A DNA stretch of 64,000 nucleotides from Owenia fusiformis (GCA_903813345.2 CAIIXF020000001.1:30741915-30805914); one strand, 5' to 3'; counted from the stretch's first letter, positions 37,201 to 47,047 are shown. Numbers and translations are program-made. The notes: generated from the letters alone by a model not told the origin.

Positions 37201-40200
37201 AATGGAGATGCTGATATATGACGCATATAACAATGGAGATGCTGATAGATGACGCATATAACAATGGTGATGCTGATACATGACACATATAACAATGGTG
37301 ATGCTGATACATGACACATATAACAATGGAGATGCTGATATATGACGCATATAACAATGGTGATGCTGATACATGACACATATAACAATGGTGATGCTGA
37401 TACATGACACATATAACAATGGTGATGCTGATACATGACACATATAACAATGGAGATGCTGATAGATGACGCATATAACAATGGTGATGCTGATACATGA
37501 CACATATAACAATGGTGATGCTGATACATGACACATATAACAATGGAGATGCTGATAGATGACGCATGTAACAATGGTGATGCTGATACATGACGCATAT
37601 AACAATGGTTATGCTGATACATGACACATATAACAATGGAGATGCTGATATATGACGCATATAACAATGGTGATGCTGATACATGACACATATAACAATG
37701 GTGATGCTGATACATGACACATATAACAATGGAGATGCTGATAGATGACGCATGTAACAATGGTGATGCTGATACATGACGCATATAACAATGGAGATGC
37801 AGATACATGACTCATATAACATTAAGAATGCTGTTATATGACACATATAACAATGGAGATGCAGATACATGACACATATAACAATGGTGATGCAGATACA
37901 TGACACATTTAACAATGGAGATGCAGATACATGACACATATAACATTAAGAATGCTGTTATATGACACATATAACAATGGAGATGCAGATACATGACACA
38001 TATAACAATGGTGATGCAGATACATGACACATTTAACAATGGAGATACAGATACATGACACATATAACAATGGAAATGCTAATATATGACATATATAGCA
38101 ATGGAGATGCAGATACATGACACATTTAACAATGGAGATGCTGATATACAGGGTGATCACTAAGTTCTGGGAATTTATCTGTCATTTCATTATTTTTCAA
38201 CCAATCTACTTGAAATTTTCAAGGTAAATGGAGAATATAGTTTTGGGTTGGATAAAACAGTTTCATTGTCATATGATGTCACAATGGATAATTATTGTTA
38301 CTATAGCAACATGACAAATGACGTAGCGGGTCAAGAAAAACTTGAATTCATCCTATTTGGTAGAGAAATTTCTGTGATTTTTTATGTTTTCAAATATTTC
38401 TAAGTTTAGTTTTTAAACTAACATCTGTATTGTGATATAAGAGTCCACTTTGCTCAATTTTCCTATCATTGGTCAGACTCTCAAAGTCACAATCATGACT
38501 CAAAATAGCGGGGAGTTATCTTCCATTGTGACTATGCTTCTTCCCATTCCTCAAATTGCCCATACTAGTCTTGAAGAATTAAGCTTCACACAAGTTGTTC
38601 ACGCCCCATATTCACCATATAATGTTCACCAGATGAACCACCATTAAGTTCACTAAATTTGACTGTTGAAGCTTCATATAGAGATCATCATTAGTTTGGT
38701 TCCAATGAGGGACTGATCTCAACAGCTTGAGCAAATTTTAAAGGGATACCAAGGGAGGACTGGAAAGCAACGTTATGGACTACAGTAGGTTTGACAACAA
38801 TACATAGGCATTCAGGCCTATGGAAATCATTATAAATGAAATGATCCTTCCAGCAATGAAGAATACTTCTGAATAAATGACTTCAAGAGTACTGTTCTGC
38901 CTCTAGTACAATAAGTTTGAACCAACGATCTAGGCAAGATGAATATGTTTTAGCAGGATATTTTTCAAATTAACGTCAGTCAAAATTTGCTGACCCGCTG
39001 ACCACTTTTACTTTTTTTATAATTGCAATAAAATAAATTGTAAAAGTGATATGTGTATGAAACATTGTCTGTCAATTCAGAATTATACAATGTACATTTG
39101 CTAGAAGTTTCAACTGAATTGGTTGAAAAATATTGAAATGACAGACCGATTCCCAGAACTTAGTGATCACCCTGTATAACACATAAAACAATGGAGATGC
39201 AGATACATGACACATAAAACAATGGAGATGCGGATATATGACACATAAAACAATTGAGATGCAGATACATGACACATATAACAATGGAGATACTGATATA
39301 TGACACATATAGCAATGGAGATACTGACACATGACACATATAACAATGGAGATGCTGATATAACACATATAACAATGGTGATGCTGATACATGACACATA
39401 AAACAATTGAGATGCTGATATATGACACATAGAACAATGGAGAAGCAGATGAATGACACATTTAACAATGGAGATGGTGATACATGACACATTTAACAAT
39501 GGAGATCCTGATACATGACACATATAACAATGGAGATATTGGTATATGACACATATAACAATGGAGATGCTGATTTATGACACATATTACAATGGAGATG
39601 CTGATACATGACACATATAACAATGGAGATGCTGATATATAACACATAAAACAATTGAGATGCTGATATATGACACATATAACAATGGAGATACTGATAC
39701 ATGACACATATAACAATGGTGATGCTGATACATGACACATATAACAATGGATATCCTGATACATGACACACACAACAATGGAGATGTGGACACATGATTG
39801 ACACATATAGCAATCAGCTGATACATGATGCTGTTACACGATAAAATGAGATTAATACCTGATATTGTTTTTCATCATTGCTGAGGGTCCACACATCATT
39901 GTTTATGGACAATGCAACTAATACCCCTTTCGTGACCTATAGGAAAGCAGAGTTACATTTCAGTATACTGGAAAATGTATTCATTATGCTCATGCATGTG
40001 ATAATCATCAATATAGTGATAATTCCCAGAAAAATTATATAAAAATTATATAACTTACACTATTGGAGGCATTAAAAAAATTCATTTTGAAAAACTGGTT
40101 AGTAAGTAAGCAGTATGAGAATTGTAAGATGAGCTTGTCTCACAGACATTTTAAGGTAAATGTCACTCATTCTGTGAGAATTTCTTTTCAAGCTTCGATA

Positions 40201-43200
40201 TTCACAGAAAGAAAGTCTAACTAGATAATGGCAACTCCGCGGAGTAGCAAATCCCAACGAACAAAATATCAATTACCGATTTCCAATCAATTATACTCAT
40301 TACTTTGGTTAAAATTGAAAAAGGACGATTCTCGGTTTGGAGAACAGTCTCCTGGGCTAATAATTTTTTAATGAAAAATATAGAAATATTACCCAAATTA
40401 AACTATAAATATTCAAAAGAGGACATTTAAATCTACAAGATGTAAAATTTACAAATTGGTCTGAAGCAGGGATAAAGTTCAATTTGACCGATTCAATAAA
40501 ATACAAGTCTCGATTTGGGGAAAAAAGTTTATCAGTGTACTGTGCTAATATTTTTTCACGAAAAATCTAGAAATATTACCCAAATTAGATTATGACTGTT
40601 CAAAGGTAGACATTCAAATCTACATTATGTAAAAAAATCAAATTTGTCCGAAGCAGGGATAATGCTCATTTAGATTGATGAACTTCGTTCTCCAAACCGA
40701 GAATCGTCCTTTAGATTTTAGAATTGGTAATTCATGCAAAGCAGCCATTTTGAATTCGCTGAGGTACAAATCTGAAAAATAATACCATAATTATGATCTA
40801 CTCAAAAATTCCTTTGAGTATTATATAGCCATACGTTGAAGGGATCGAAAAATTATTGCGAAATTGTACATTAGACAGCCATTTTGAATTTTACGAGGCT
40901 CGAATCAGAAAAAAGATACAATATTTGCAATCTACTCTTAATTGCCTTTCATTTGAGTATAATAAAGCTATACTTCAGAAAGATCTAAAAATTAGCGAAA
41001 ATTTCTGTTTTCCTGACCCCCCATACACGGCCCCTGGGGGTCAGGATGAAAAACACAGAATATATGTGAAAAAGATAGATGTTGCGAATATATTACCAAA
41101 ATTTCAAACAATAATATTAATTACTTTGGTTTAGAATGAAAAATTTATGATTTTTGCGAAAAAGCCCCGTCATTTTTAAAGCGGCGGCCATCTTGAAAAA
41201 ATCCATTTTGAATTTTCTGAGGTACAAATCTGAAAAATAATACCATAATTGTTATCTACATCAAAATTCCTTCAATTTGAGTATTATATAGCCATACTTT
41301 GAAGGGATCGAAAAATTATTGCGAAATCGTACATTAGACGGCCATTTTGAATTTTACGAGGCTCGAATCAGAAAAAAGATACAATATTTGCAATCTACTC
41401 TTAATTGCCTTTCATTTGAGTATAATAAAGCTATACTTCAGAAGATCTAAAAATTAGCGAAAATTTCTGTTTTCCTGACCCCCCATACACGGCCCCTGGG
41501 GGTCGGGATGAAAAACACAGAATATATGTGAAATAGATAGATGTTGCGAATATACTACCAAAATTTGAAACAATAATATTAATTACTTTGGTTTAGAATG
41601 AAAAATTTATGATTTTTGCGAAAAAGTCCCGTCATTTTTAAAGCGGCGGCCATCTTGAAAAAACGGACGGACGGACGGATGGACGGACGGACTGACGGAC
41701 TGACTGACTGACGGACTGACGGACGGACGGAGGGCTTCACTATATCCCTACCGAACTTCGTTCGTTGGGATAACAACTAGGCATTGCAGATCATAAAGAA
41801 TCAGAGTTACAGAGGTTAAGCCACTTGAATAAAGTAAAACTAACTAGACATGTAAATTGAACAAGTTCAATTTAAGACTCCAGATTTCAAACTTTTTTCA
41901 AGCTGAGTCATCCAATTACTTGTAAGCTGAGTCATTCAGAATAAGCTGAGTCAGCTAGAATATAGACATTTAGACAACTCTTAAGAATGTTATCTTTGAC
42001 TCCACTGGCTTAAGATGGGGATATCATCATATCGACGTTTCGAGACTTCAAACCGCTATAACTATCTAACCAGAAGTTGGATCGAAATTTGATTTAAAGA
42101 TTCTGATTCCTGAGGAAATTGTACCCTTAATTAATAACTCATACGTTAAATTTGGAGAACTTTTAATTTTGACCTACTTTTCGGACACCATATCTCAAAA
42201 GTGGGTCAAAATACTTTCTGACGGCAAAAGGTTAACACTATAAGCACACTTTTTGCTACCTGTATACAAAATTTCGAAGCAAATCATCAAAGTGTAATGT
42301 CAGAATCGCAAAAATAAGGAAAAACTATGAATTTGACCTAGATTTTGACCTAGGCATTTTGGTGTCCAAATTTTAAAACTAGATAGCCTTCGAGGTCCAT
42401 TCCTTTTATAGGTTTTCAGAATGTTAAGCTGTTCTCAGTCCATATTTGGTATTTTACACTTCAAAAAATTCTTTTTTCTCATTGACATAACATGGGGCAC
42501 CAAATTTAGCGATTTTTGAGCTTTCAAAACACCATAACATTCCAACCGAGAGTCGGATTGAAATTTGGTTTGCAGATTCGGATTTCTGAGAAAATTCTAC
42601 CCTAAATTCATAACTCATACGTTAAATTTGGAGAAGTTTTCATTTTGACCTACTTTTTGGACACCGTATCTCAAAAGTGGGTCAAAATACTTTCTGACGG
42701 CAAAAGGCTAACACTATTAGCACACTCTTTGCTACCTGTATACAAAATTTGGAAATGTAGTGTCAGAATCACAAAAATAAGGAAAAAACTATGAATTTGA
42801 CCTAGATTTTGACCTGGGCATTTTGCTGTCCAGATTTTGAAGCTAGTTGGCTTTTGAGGTCCCCTTCTTTTAAAGGCTTTCATTATATTAAGCTGTACTC
42901 AGTCTATATCTCGTATATTACTCTTCAAAAAAATCTTTTTTCCCATTGACTTAACATGGGGCACAAATTTGGCGATTTTTGAGCTTTCAAAACGCCATAA
43001 CTTCCCAACCGGAAGTCGGATTGAAATTTGGTTTGCAGATTCAGATTCCTGAGAAAATTCTACACTTATTTCATAACTCACATGTTGAATTTGGAGAACT
43101 TGCTGTTCTGACCTACTTTTTGGCCGCCATATCTCAAAATCAGTAAGAGCATGGGCTTTCAACTAGAAGGGTAGGCAACTTCCCATATTTCATACATAAA

Positions 43201-45419
43201 CATTGCCATGGGTTTTCAAAATTGGAGAATGTACACATTCCAAGAAAATCTTATTTTGTACTTTTTATTGATGATTAAAAGAAATAACTCAAAAATAAAA
43301 ACATGATCTTCTACATACATCTTGATAATTTAATAAAATTTGGAATTCATCATAATTATGACAATACAGGAAGTGAACATTCTCCCACAAATTTTGTTTT
43401 TATTGGAATGTGTTCTTGAATAATTACCCACAATGCAATACTCAAAGAGAACATCTTGATAACTCTTATTCTTATTGGTCTCTATTGTTTACTTTTATAT
43501 GATATTGAATATATTTTATGCTTAAATCATATTAAAAATTGATTTTTATTCAAAATAATACTAAAACATATACATTTATCTAATACTTTTTGAAATATTG
43601 CCATAAAAGGGAAGCATGTCATTGTTCATTTTGAAGGTCTCATGTTATTACATAGAGTTACATACCCTTCTAGTTGAAAGCCCATGGTAAGAGTAATCAA
43701 AAAAAGACAGAGACAGTTATGAACTACTGAACTGAACTACTCTACTGAACATTTCTCTGCGCATTGAGTTCCCACATCGCAAACCACTCAGCTGTGTTGA
43801 AGCTGAGACTAACATACCTGAAATGACCATTATGTTAGTCACAGATAAAAGGAATGTGGTCAGCGAGTCGAACCACATGAGTCGAAGTCTAGGCGGCCTG
43901 TTGTTGACTGTAAACCTTGAAACTAAAACAGTAGTTTCATAATTTACAGTCTCAGTGTAAAATTTTGCCAGTTGAACTCTGGAGAGGTCAACAATTATAT
44001 AATACTGTACCTCAGCCAAGGGACTATCAAACTTGAGGAAATCTACATGTGTCTCATTGTCTATAAGAGTTGAGTTCCTTTCTCCGACTTTTGTGATATT
44101 GACATCTGAAAAATAATGCATTTATTAAACATTACAAGTAAATAATCATGGATGTATATTGAAACTTTGTGATCAGATTCAATTTGGAGCTAATTTTTTA
44201 AAATCAAAATAATGTGTGATTTGCTTGACATTGATCTGTTGAAAGCCCATGATCAAGCACTCAAAAATTGACGATTTCAATTTTTCCAGCAAAGAAATGC
44301 ATAACAAACAAACATGCATACTGTAGTCTAATGTGCGAGGGTTGACAGGGCAGCCATATCATGGGGAGTAAATCATGCCTACCTCTTAATTTTATATCCT
44401 CTTGATCTAGCCTGTTAAATTATATATCTGCTTCATATGGGCTTATTAGCCTTTTGCAGATTATTGACATAGACATAGACATGTAGAGTTATCCCGTACC
44501 AGGACTATAGTCCTGCAGTGAGAGCATTGTTTTGCCTGTACGATTACAATTTGGGAGAATTATCTACGCCCCTTACACTTAAGAAACCTACTTCAATTGA
44601 TTCCTGGGTATTTTACCATTCTTTTCGTGTAGTTGAATCCACAATTGTCTGGGTATATCGGCAGAACGGGAACATTGTTCTTTTTCATCGACAGATAATC
44701 CATCACTTTCCAAGATGGCGGTTGGATCTAAAAGGGGATTCCCCGTTTGACTGACCCGGATGTGACCCGGAAGCACCAAAAATGGAGGAATTTGACGGTT
44801 GAAATAAGTTAAATATTACACGCAAATATTGTGATTAAAAACGAAAATTTCTTTGTTCTGCCGATAAACCCAGACAATTGTGGATTCAACTACAAGAAAA
44901 GAATGCTAAAATACCAAGGAATCTATTGAAATAGGTATCTTAAGAGTAAGAAGCGTAGAAAATGCTCCCATGTTGTAATCGTACAGGCAAAACAATGCTC
45001 TCACTGCAGGACTATAGTCCTGGCACGGGATAAATGTAGAGAATATTAGGGGGGGGGCTGACTTACTACCCGTGAGTGGAGACCATCATAAACTTTTGGG
45101 ATGTTATTAGCACCTATGGTTCGGGAAAAACTAATATTTTACCATTAATAGTTTTGGAGTCGTGAGCTGCTGATGTTGATGCAGTTTCATCTGGTTGATG
45201 AAGTTGATCTTCAACTTTTTGAGATGGATTCTCCTCTTCACCCTCTTTTTCAAAGCTTTTTATGGAATCTGCTTGGTCAATCTCTACTTCTTTAGAAGCC
45301 TGAGTATCGTTTGCTACGACCTGCGTATTGTCTTCATTATCAGAATCACTTGAAGTAATGTTTTTCTCCTTGCAGTTTTTTTCATGCGGAACATAAATCA
45401 AGAAAAGTACTGCGGCCAT
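25238..45419 (-). CDS. DUF389-family multi-pass membrane protein, complete
   Basis: Function unknown; DUF389 proteins are integral membrane proteins best known from bacteria. Sixteen minus-strand exons: 45143-45419, 44011-44105, 39859-39936, 36420-36517, 35753-35903, 35330-35397, 33738-33919, 33388-33481, 29289-29433, 29050-29103, 27972-28208, 27560-27625, 27214-27291, 26575-26664, 26336-26392 and 25238-25942. They total 2475 bp, giving 824 aa with all phases consistent. Residues 1-233 are acidic and soluble-looking (EDTDEDDSELD in exon 5). Residues about 240-490 hold six or seven membrane segments with the family hallmarks TFDYITLVVIAS, SMLISPLMGPIMAG, GNAGPLVGVAISASLLPP and GMLLAYS. The tail (591-824) is hydrophilic and rich in Ser and Lys. 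Intron 14 uses a GC donor (AAG/GCAAGT) after 26575. The start ATG is the only one before the acidic region. The gene runs head to head with the fucosyltransferase. An extra small exon in the 4 kb second intron cannot be excluded. Confidence 0.88.
26711..26845. mobile_element. small palindromic MITE, 135 bp
   Basis: TGTATCTTGGAGCAATCTAA, followed by TTAAGAGAA, pairs with the inverse at the right end, and TTTTGCGAATTCTTA with GAGAATTCGCAAAA inside. It is nearly one hairpin. It lies in a DUF389 intron. Confidence 0.8.
26846..27213 (-). other. DUF389 intron 13, remainder
   Basis: Nothing recognised apart from the MITE just beside it. Confidence 0.5.
27626..27971 (-). other. DUF389 intron 11
   Basis: GT-AG intron of 346 bp with no recognisable repeat. 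The reading frame extending from exon 11 into it is read-through. Confidence 0.6.
28389..29004 (+). repeat. 44-bp minisatellite, about 14 copies
   Basis: Units contain ATGATCATGTCATGTATAAT followed by ACAATGCACATTAATTATCT and GGAG. Copies differ mainly at two positions (TGTATAAT/TGCATAAT and ATACAAT/ATAGAAT). It fills most of the intron between DUF389 exons 10 and 11. Unit structure and spacerless packing exclude a CRISPR array. Confidence 0.95.
29465..29630. repeat. short foldback, about 165 bp
   Basis: CTATGGTTTATGAGTGATAT and GATTTTTATCCAC pair with GTGGATTAAAATC and ATATCACGAGTAAACCATAG. The centre, GATATCTGCACGAGTGAGC, is itself partly palindromic with GAGTGCAGATATC. It starts about 30 bp upstream (minus strand) of DUF389 exon 9. 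Confidence 0.75.
29951..30315 (+). repeat. TGGGAC/TGGGGC-rich degenerate repeat
   Basis: GATTTTGCCCCATTGATGTA at the left recurs in direct orientation at the right as TTTTTGCCCCATTGGTGTA. Between them TGGGAC, TGGGGC, GAGGT and their complements recur at irregular spacing. Base composition is far more GC-rich than the surroundings. Only the 25-bp end repeats are direct, so I do not call it an LTR element. Confidence 0.55.
30676..30830 (+). repeat. palindrome module B with 10-bp GGTCCCTACG tandem
   Basis: Arms AAATACAATATATCAACCCT and GGGTTGATATATTGTATTTC surround five copies of GGTCCCTACG. The outer part reads GATATACCCTGTATCAAAAA, then CCTCCC, then AACCTCTATATAT. This outer flank matches modules A and C. 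Confidence 0.7.
31595..31775 (+). repeat. palindrome module C
   Basis: AATATGGGTTTATTCCTCAT and GACAATTTGACATTTCACAT oppose a right arm with AATATCATATTGTCCATCAT and AATAAAACCCATATT. The right flank reads CCCTCCCACTACATAACCTA and TATATATC, as in modules A and B, although the arms themselves differ. Confidence 0.55.
32383..33132 (+). other. DUF389 intron 8, possible ORF fragment at 32931-33125
   Basis: A 64-codon frame starts at 32931 (MVDGHFVSVDESDILTLLDN at the N-terminus) and ends just before the MITE at 33133. It could be the first exon of a captured or mobile gene, cut short, or chance. I do not recognise a family. The rest of the stretch shows no gene; GGCATGGGCTTTCAAG at 32593 recalls the ends of the 43150 element. 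Confidence 0.2.
33133..33312. mobile_element. MITE, about 180 bp (ACAATTGT ends)
   Basis: ACAATTGTAGACCTCTCCA at the left pairs with TGGAGAGGTCAACAATTGT at the right. A related fragment lies at about 43902-44003, with GTAGTTTC, TTTACAGTCTC, GTGTA and TGGAGAGGTCAACAATT in the same order. That places the family twice in one gene. Confidence 0.65.
33972..35015. mobile_element. R1 repeat, copy b
   Basis: Collinear with the copy at 12239-13190: the same start (CCAGAACAACGGCAACGCC), the same GGCGGCCATTTT subrepeats (one extra unit here), a (GGAC)n tail and the same CTCCGAACTTCGTTCGATGG end. It starts 52 bp upstream (minus strand) of DUF389 exon 7, in the same orientation relative to the host gene as copy a in ATG4. 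Confidence 0.85.
35904..36419 (-). other. DUF389 intron 4
   Basis: TATAGGGTGGGCCAAAAAAG at about 35985 looks like a single Tc1/mariner-type end; no opposite end was identified. A C-run of about 10 bases lies at 36219. No exon. Confidence 0.4.
36733..38146 (+). repeat. 31-bp minisatellite, left block (about 45 copies)
   Basis: The unit is 31 bp (ACAATGGTGATGCTGATAC plus TGACACATATA-type tail). Variants GGTGATGCTG, GGAGATGCTG and GGAGATGCAG alternate in recognisable higher-order groups. A 31-bp period shifts frame each unit, yet all three minus-strand frames stay open for hundreds of codons because the unit lacks stops in any frame. These frames are not genes. It lies in DUF389 intron 3. Confidence 0.95.
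38149..39174 (+). mobile_element. decayed Tc1/mariner element, 1026 bp
   Basis: The left end CAGGGTGATCACTAAGTTCT and its inverse at the right are each followed inward by TTTTTCAACCAAT-type pairing, giving TIRs of about 60 bp. TA is duplicated at 38147-38148 and 39175-39176. A plus-strand piece around 38550-38640 reads AHTSLEELSFTQVVHAPYSP. This resembles the C-terminal half of mariner transposases (HTA-x-LE-x-L ... HPPYSPDLAP), with the last catalytic Asp region altered. Stops break the frame, so it is inactive. It split the minisatellite in two. Confidence 0.85.
39177..39805 (+). repeat. 31-bp minisatellite, right block (about 20 copies)
   Basis: Same unit as the left block but more diverged, with TAAAACAATTGAGATGC and TATATGACACATAT variants more common. 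It resumes straight after the mariner insertion and ends about 50 bp before DUF389 exon 3. Confidence 0.95.
40221..41780. mobile_element. R1-related element, 1.56 kb, with internal duplication
   Basis: The ends are CTAGATAATGGCAACTCCG with AAATCCCAACGAAC on the left, and GTTCGTTGGGATAACAACTAG-type sequence on the right, which pairs in inverted orientation. Inside, a unit of about 460 bp occurs twice (40741-41198 and 41202-41664; shared words GAGGTACAAATCTGAAAAAT, GAGGCTCGAATCAG, CCCATACACGGCCCCTGG). A (GGAC)n/(GACT)n run precedes the right end, as in R1. No transposase frame is seen. Confidence 0.75.
42000..43145 (+). repeat. about 475-bp tandem repeat, 2.4 copies
   Basis: Units start near 42015, 42490 and 42953. 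Shared marks in order are a GCGATTTTTGAGCTTTCAAA-like start, CCATAAC, GAAGTCGGATTGAAATTTGG, ACTCATACGTTAAATTTGGA and TTTTGACCTACTTTT. Divergence between units is clear, so it is older than the minisatellites. The third unit is cut by the element at 43150. Confidence 0.8.
43150..43686. mobile_element. TIR element, 537 bp, 7-bp target duplication
   Basis: Starts CATGGGCTTTCAACTAGAAG and ends with the inverse, with TIRs of about 25 bp. GTAAGAG is present at 43143-43149 and 43687-43693. The interior is AT-rich and non-coding. A partial terminus (GTTGAAAGCCCATG) recurs at about 44239. Confidence 0.85.
44489..45033. mobile_element. foldback element, 545 bp, 8-bp target duplication
   Basis: TTATCCCGTACCAGGAC at the left and its inverse (with GCC for TAC) at the right. 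Pairing continues for about 190 bp, including GCATTGTTTTGCCTGTACGA and CCACAATTGTCTGGGT. ATGTAGAG is duplicated at 44481-44488 and 45034-45041. An 8-bp duplication fits hAT, P or Merlin-type transposases, but the ends do not let me choose. It lies in DUF389 intron 1. Confidence 0.88.
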
Positions 45420-45454
45420 ATTGGTATTTCCCAGATTTTAGGTCACATGACTAG

Positions 45455-46042
45455 GGTGTTACTAAATACCACCTAGGTGTCCCCTTGAGCAACTGGATTT
45501 CTAATTCCATTTTAAACCACGTACACATTTTAAATATAGTATTATTTCCTTTGTCATACTAACTTGACATTAAATAGGCTTGAAATATTAATTTGTAGTC
45601 GAGAATATTGCAAAGAAGATTCGAAAATAAAATAGTTTTATTGTTAGAAAAATGGGCACCTGGAATTTTGCTCATGTAACTTATGGTCATTTATTTGTAG
45701 TAATAAAACACTGTTTATGCTAAAGTGTACACTTACATTTAAAATATATACATTGGTCTCACTTTAGTTGCTAAAATAGTAGCATTTGTACCATTTTATT
45801 GTGAGCAAATAATGAAATATTATCCTAACAAATGACTTTTGACATTGATCAAAAATTTCAAGACAATTAAAAATATCATAACCAAACAGAAATAGTTACA
45901 CAAGTTCCATGATACTTTATATTGTACTATATTAACACTTGGAAAAATGTTAGTTTAAAATAAAGTAGTAAAATATGCCAATAAGGCATTTCAATGGGGA
46001 CACCTAGGTGTGGGGCACCTAGGTGGCATTTAGTACAACCCC
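45455..46042. mobile_element. TIR element with CACCTAGGTG ends, 588 bp
   Basis: The left end GTTACTAAATACCACCTAGG pairs with the right end CACCTAGGTGGCATTTAGTA. ATGACTAG is duplicated at 45447-45454 and 46043-46050, an 8-bp target duplication. It starts only 35 bp before the DUF389 start codon. Non-coding. Confidence 0.85.
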
Positions 46043-46052
46043 ATGACTAGGG

Positions 46053-46477
46053 TCGAACTCCCATGCAGTGATATATCACTGCGGCGGGCAGGTATCTCAC
46101 CGTAAGCATGGTAACATCGTAATAAACAACTGACGTGATTGGTTCTAGTCCCATGCTCAGGTCGCGTGTTTGTAAAATTTAGACAATTTCATTGGTTGAA
46201 TTGCGCGTATTAACTAATAAACAACACGTGCGGTAAATTTTATCAACACAACTTTTACTCAGAATTCCTTCCGCGAAGATTTCTTCTTATATTTCATTGA
46301 TTTTGGAATATTTTGACAAAATAATTATTGGTGAACATAAAAGAACATATATTTTATAAGTTGTGTGAAAAACAAGTACATCTGTGACAAAAAGGGGGAC
46401 TATCTTCCCCAAATTTTGGGGATTCCATAATCTGCCCGCCGCAGTGTCTATACCGAGACACTGCATAGGAGTTCGGA
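46053..46477. mobile_element. TIR element with GCAGTG palindromes, about 425 bp
   Basis: TCGAACTCCCATGCAGTG at the left pairs with CACTGCATAGGAGTTCGGA at the right, and both arms continue with CACTGCGGCGGGCAG or its inverse. Each arm carries a mini-palindrome (GCAGTGATATATCACTGC on the left). CTAGGG flanks both ends, a likely 6-bp duplication, though 4 bp is also possible. It abuts the preceding element. Confidence 0.8.
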
Positions 46478-47047
46478 CTAGGGTTAATTTGACTTACTTC
46501 CGGGTTTCAATTTGCAAAATGAAATTTTCATAAATTTATAAACACTGTCAATAGAATGAGATTCGAAGGATCATATTTGATCTTTAGTGTATTATACTAT
46601 GGTGTTCTATGGAATCGATCGGGAGCAGTGATTTGAAACACTTGGATCATTGAATGAACAACGTTCAAGTCTTCAAAATCAGATTGAACATGAAAATTAC
46701 TCAACAACATTGTTGTGGGACATTGTTGAATACATGTATTACTAAATTAGGCTATAATACAAAGTCAAGTACTTTCAAAAACATATTATTTTCTTTTTAA
46801 AGATTTTCATTTAATTCACAAGAAAACTGTGAGTATACATATAATTTATCACCCAGTGGCAACAGTGGCTTAGTATCTGGAAGGAGCGAGGAGCCAAAAA
46901 CCCGTAAAGGACCAAAAAGGAATTGATATAATAATGATGAATGTTGATACAACGATGAATGAGAATTGATAATATTTAATTTAAGGCGAATGTTCTGTCA
47001 AGAACATGTAGCACTCCAATTTCTAAGTTAATAGTTTATTATACAAA

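Larger units (their letters stand above)
45420..47047. promoter_or_regulatory. shared spacer between DUF389 and fucosyltransferase genes
   Basis: The two start codons face away from each other across 1628 bp. Two inserted elements (45455-46042 and about 46053-46477) make up about 1.0 kb of it, so the ancestral spacer was roughly 0.6 kb, a plausible bidirectional promoter. I see no clear TATA box. From 46490 to 47047 no other feature was recognised. Confidence 0.45.

Noticed and set aside
36723-39826. Very long minus-strand reading frames (up to 402 codons) rich in Cys, His, Ile and Ser
   Set aside because: They are the translation of the 31-bp minisatellite, which has no stop in any frame; overlapping frames are equally open and none has a start or splice context.
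43717-44121. The frame extending DUF389 exon 2 by about 100 codons
   Set aside because: A GT donor after GCTGAG at 44011 gives the right phase for exon 3; the extension runs into a MITE-related fragment.
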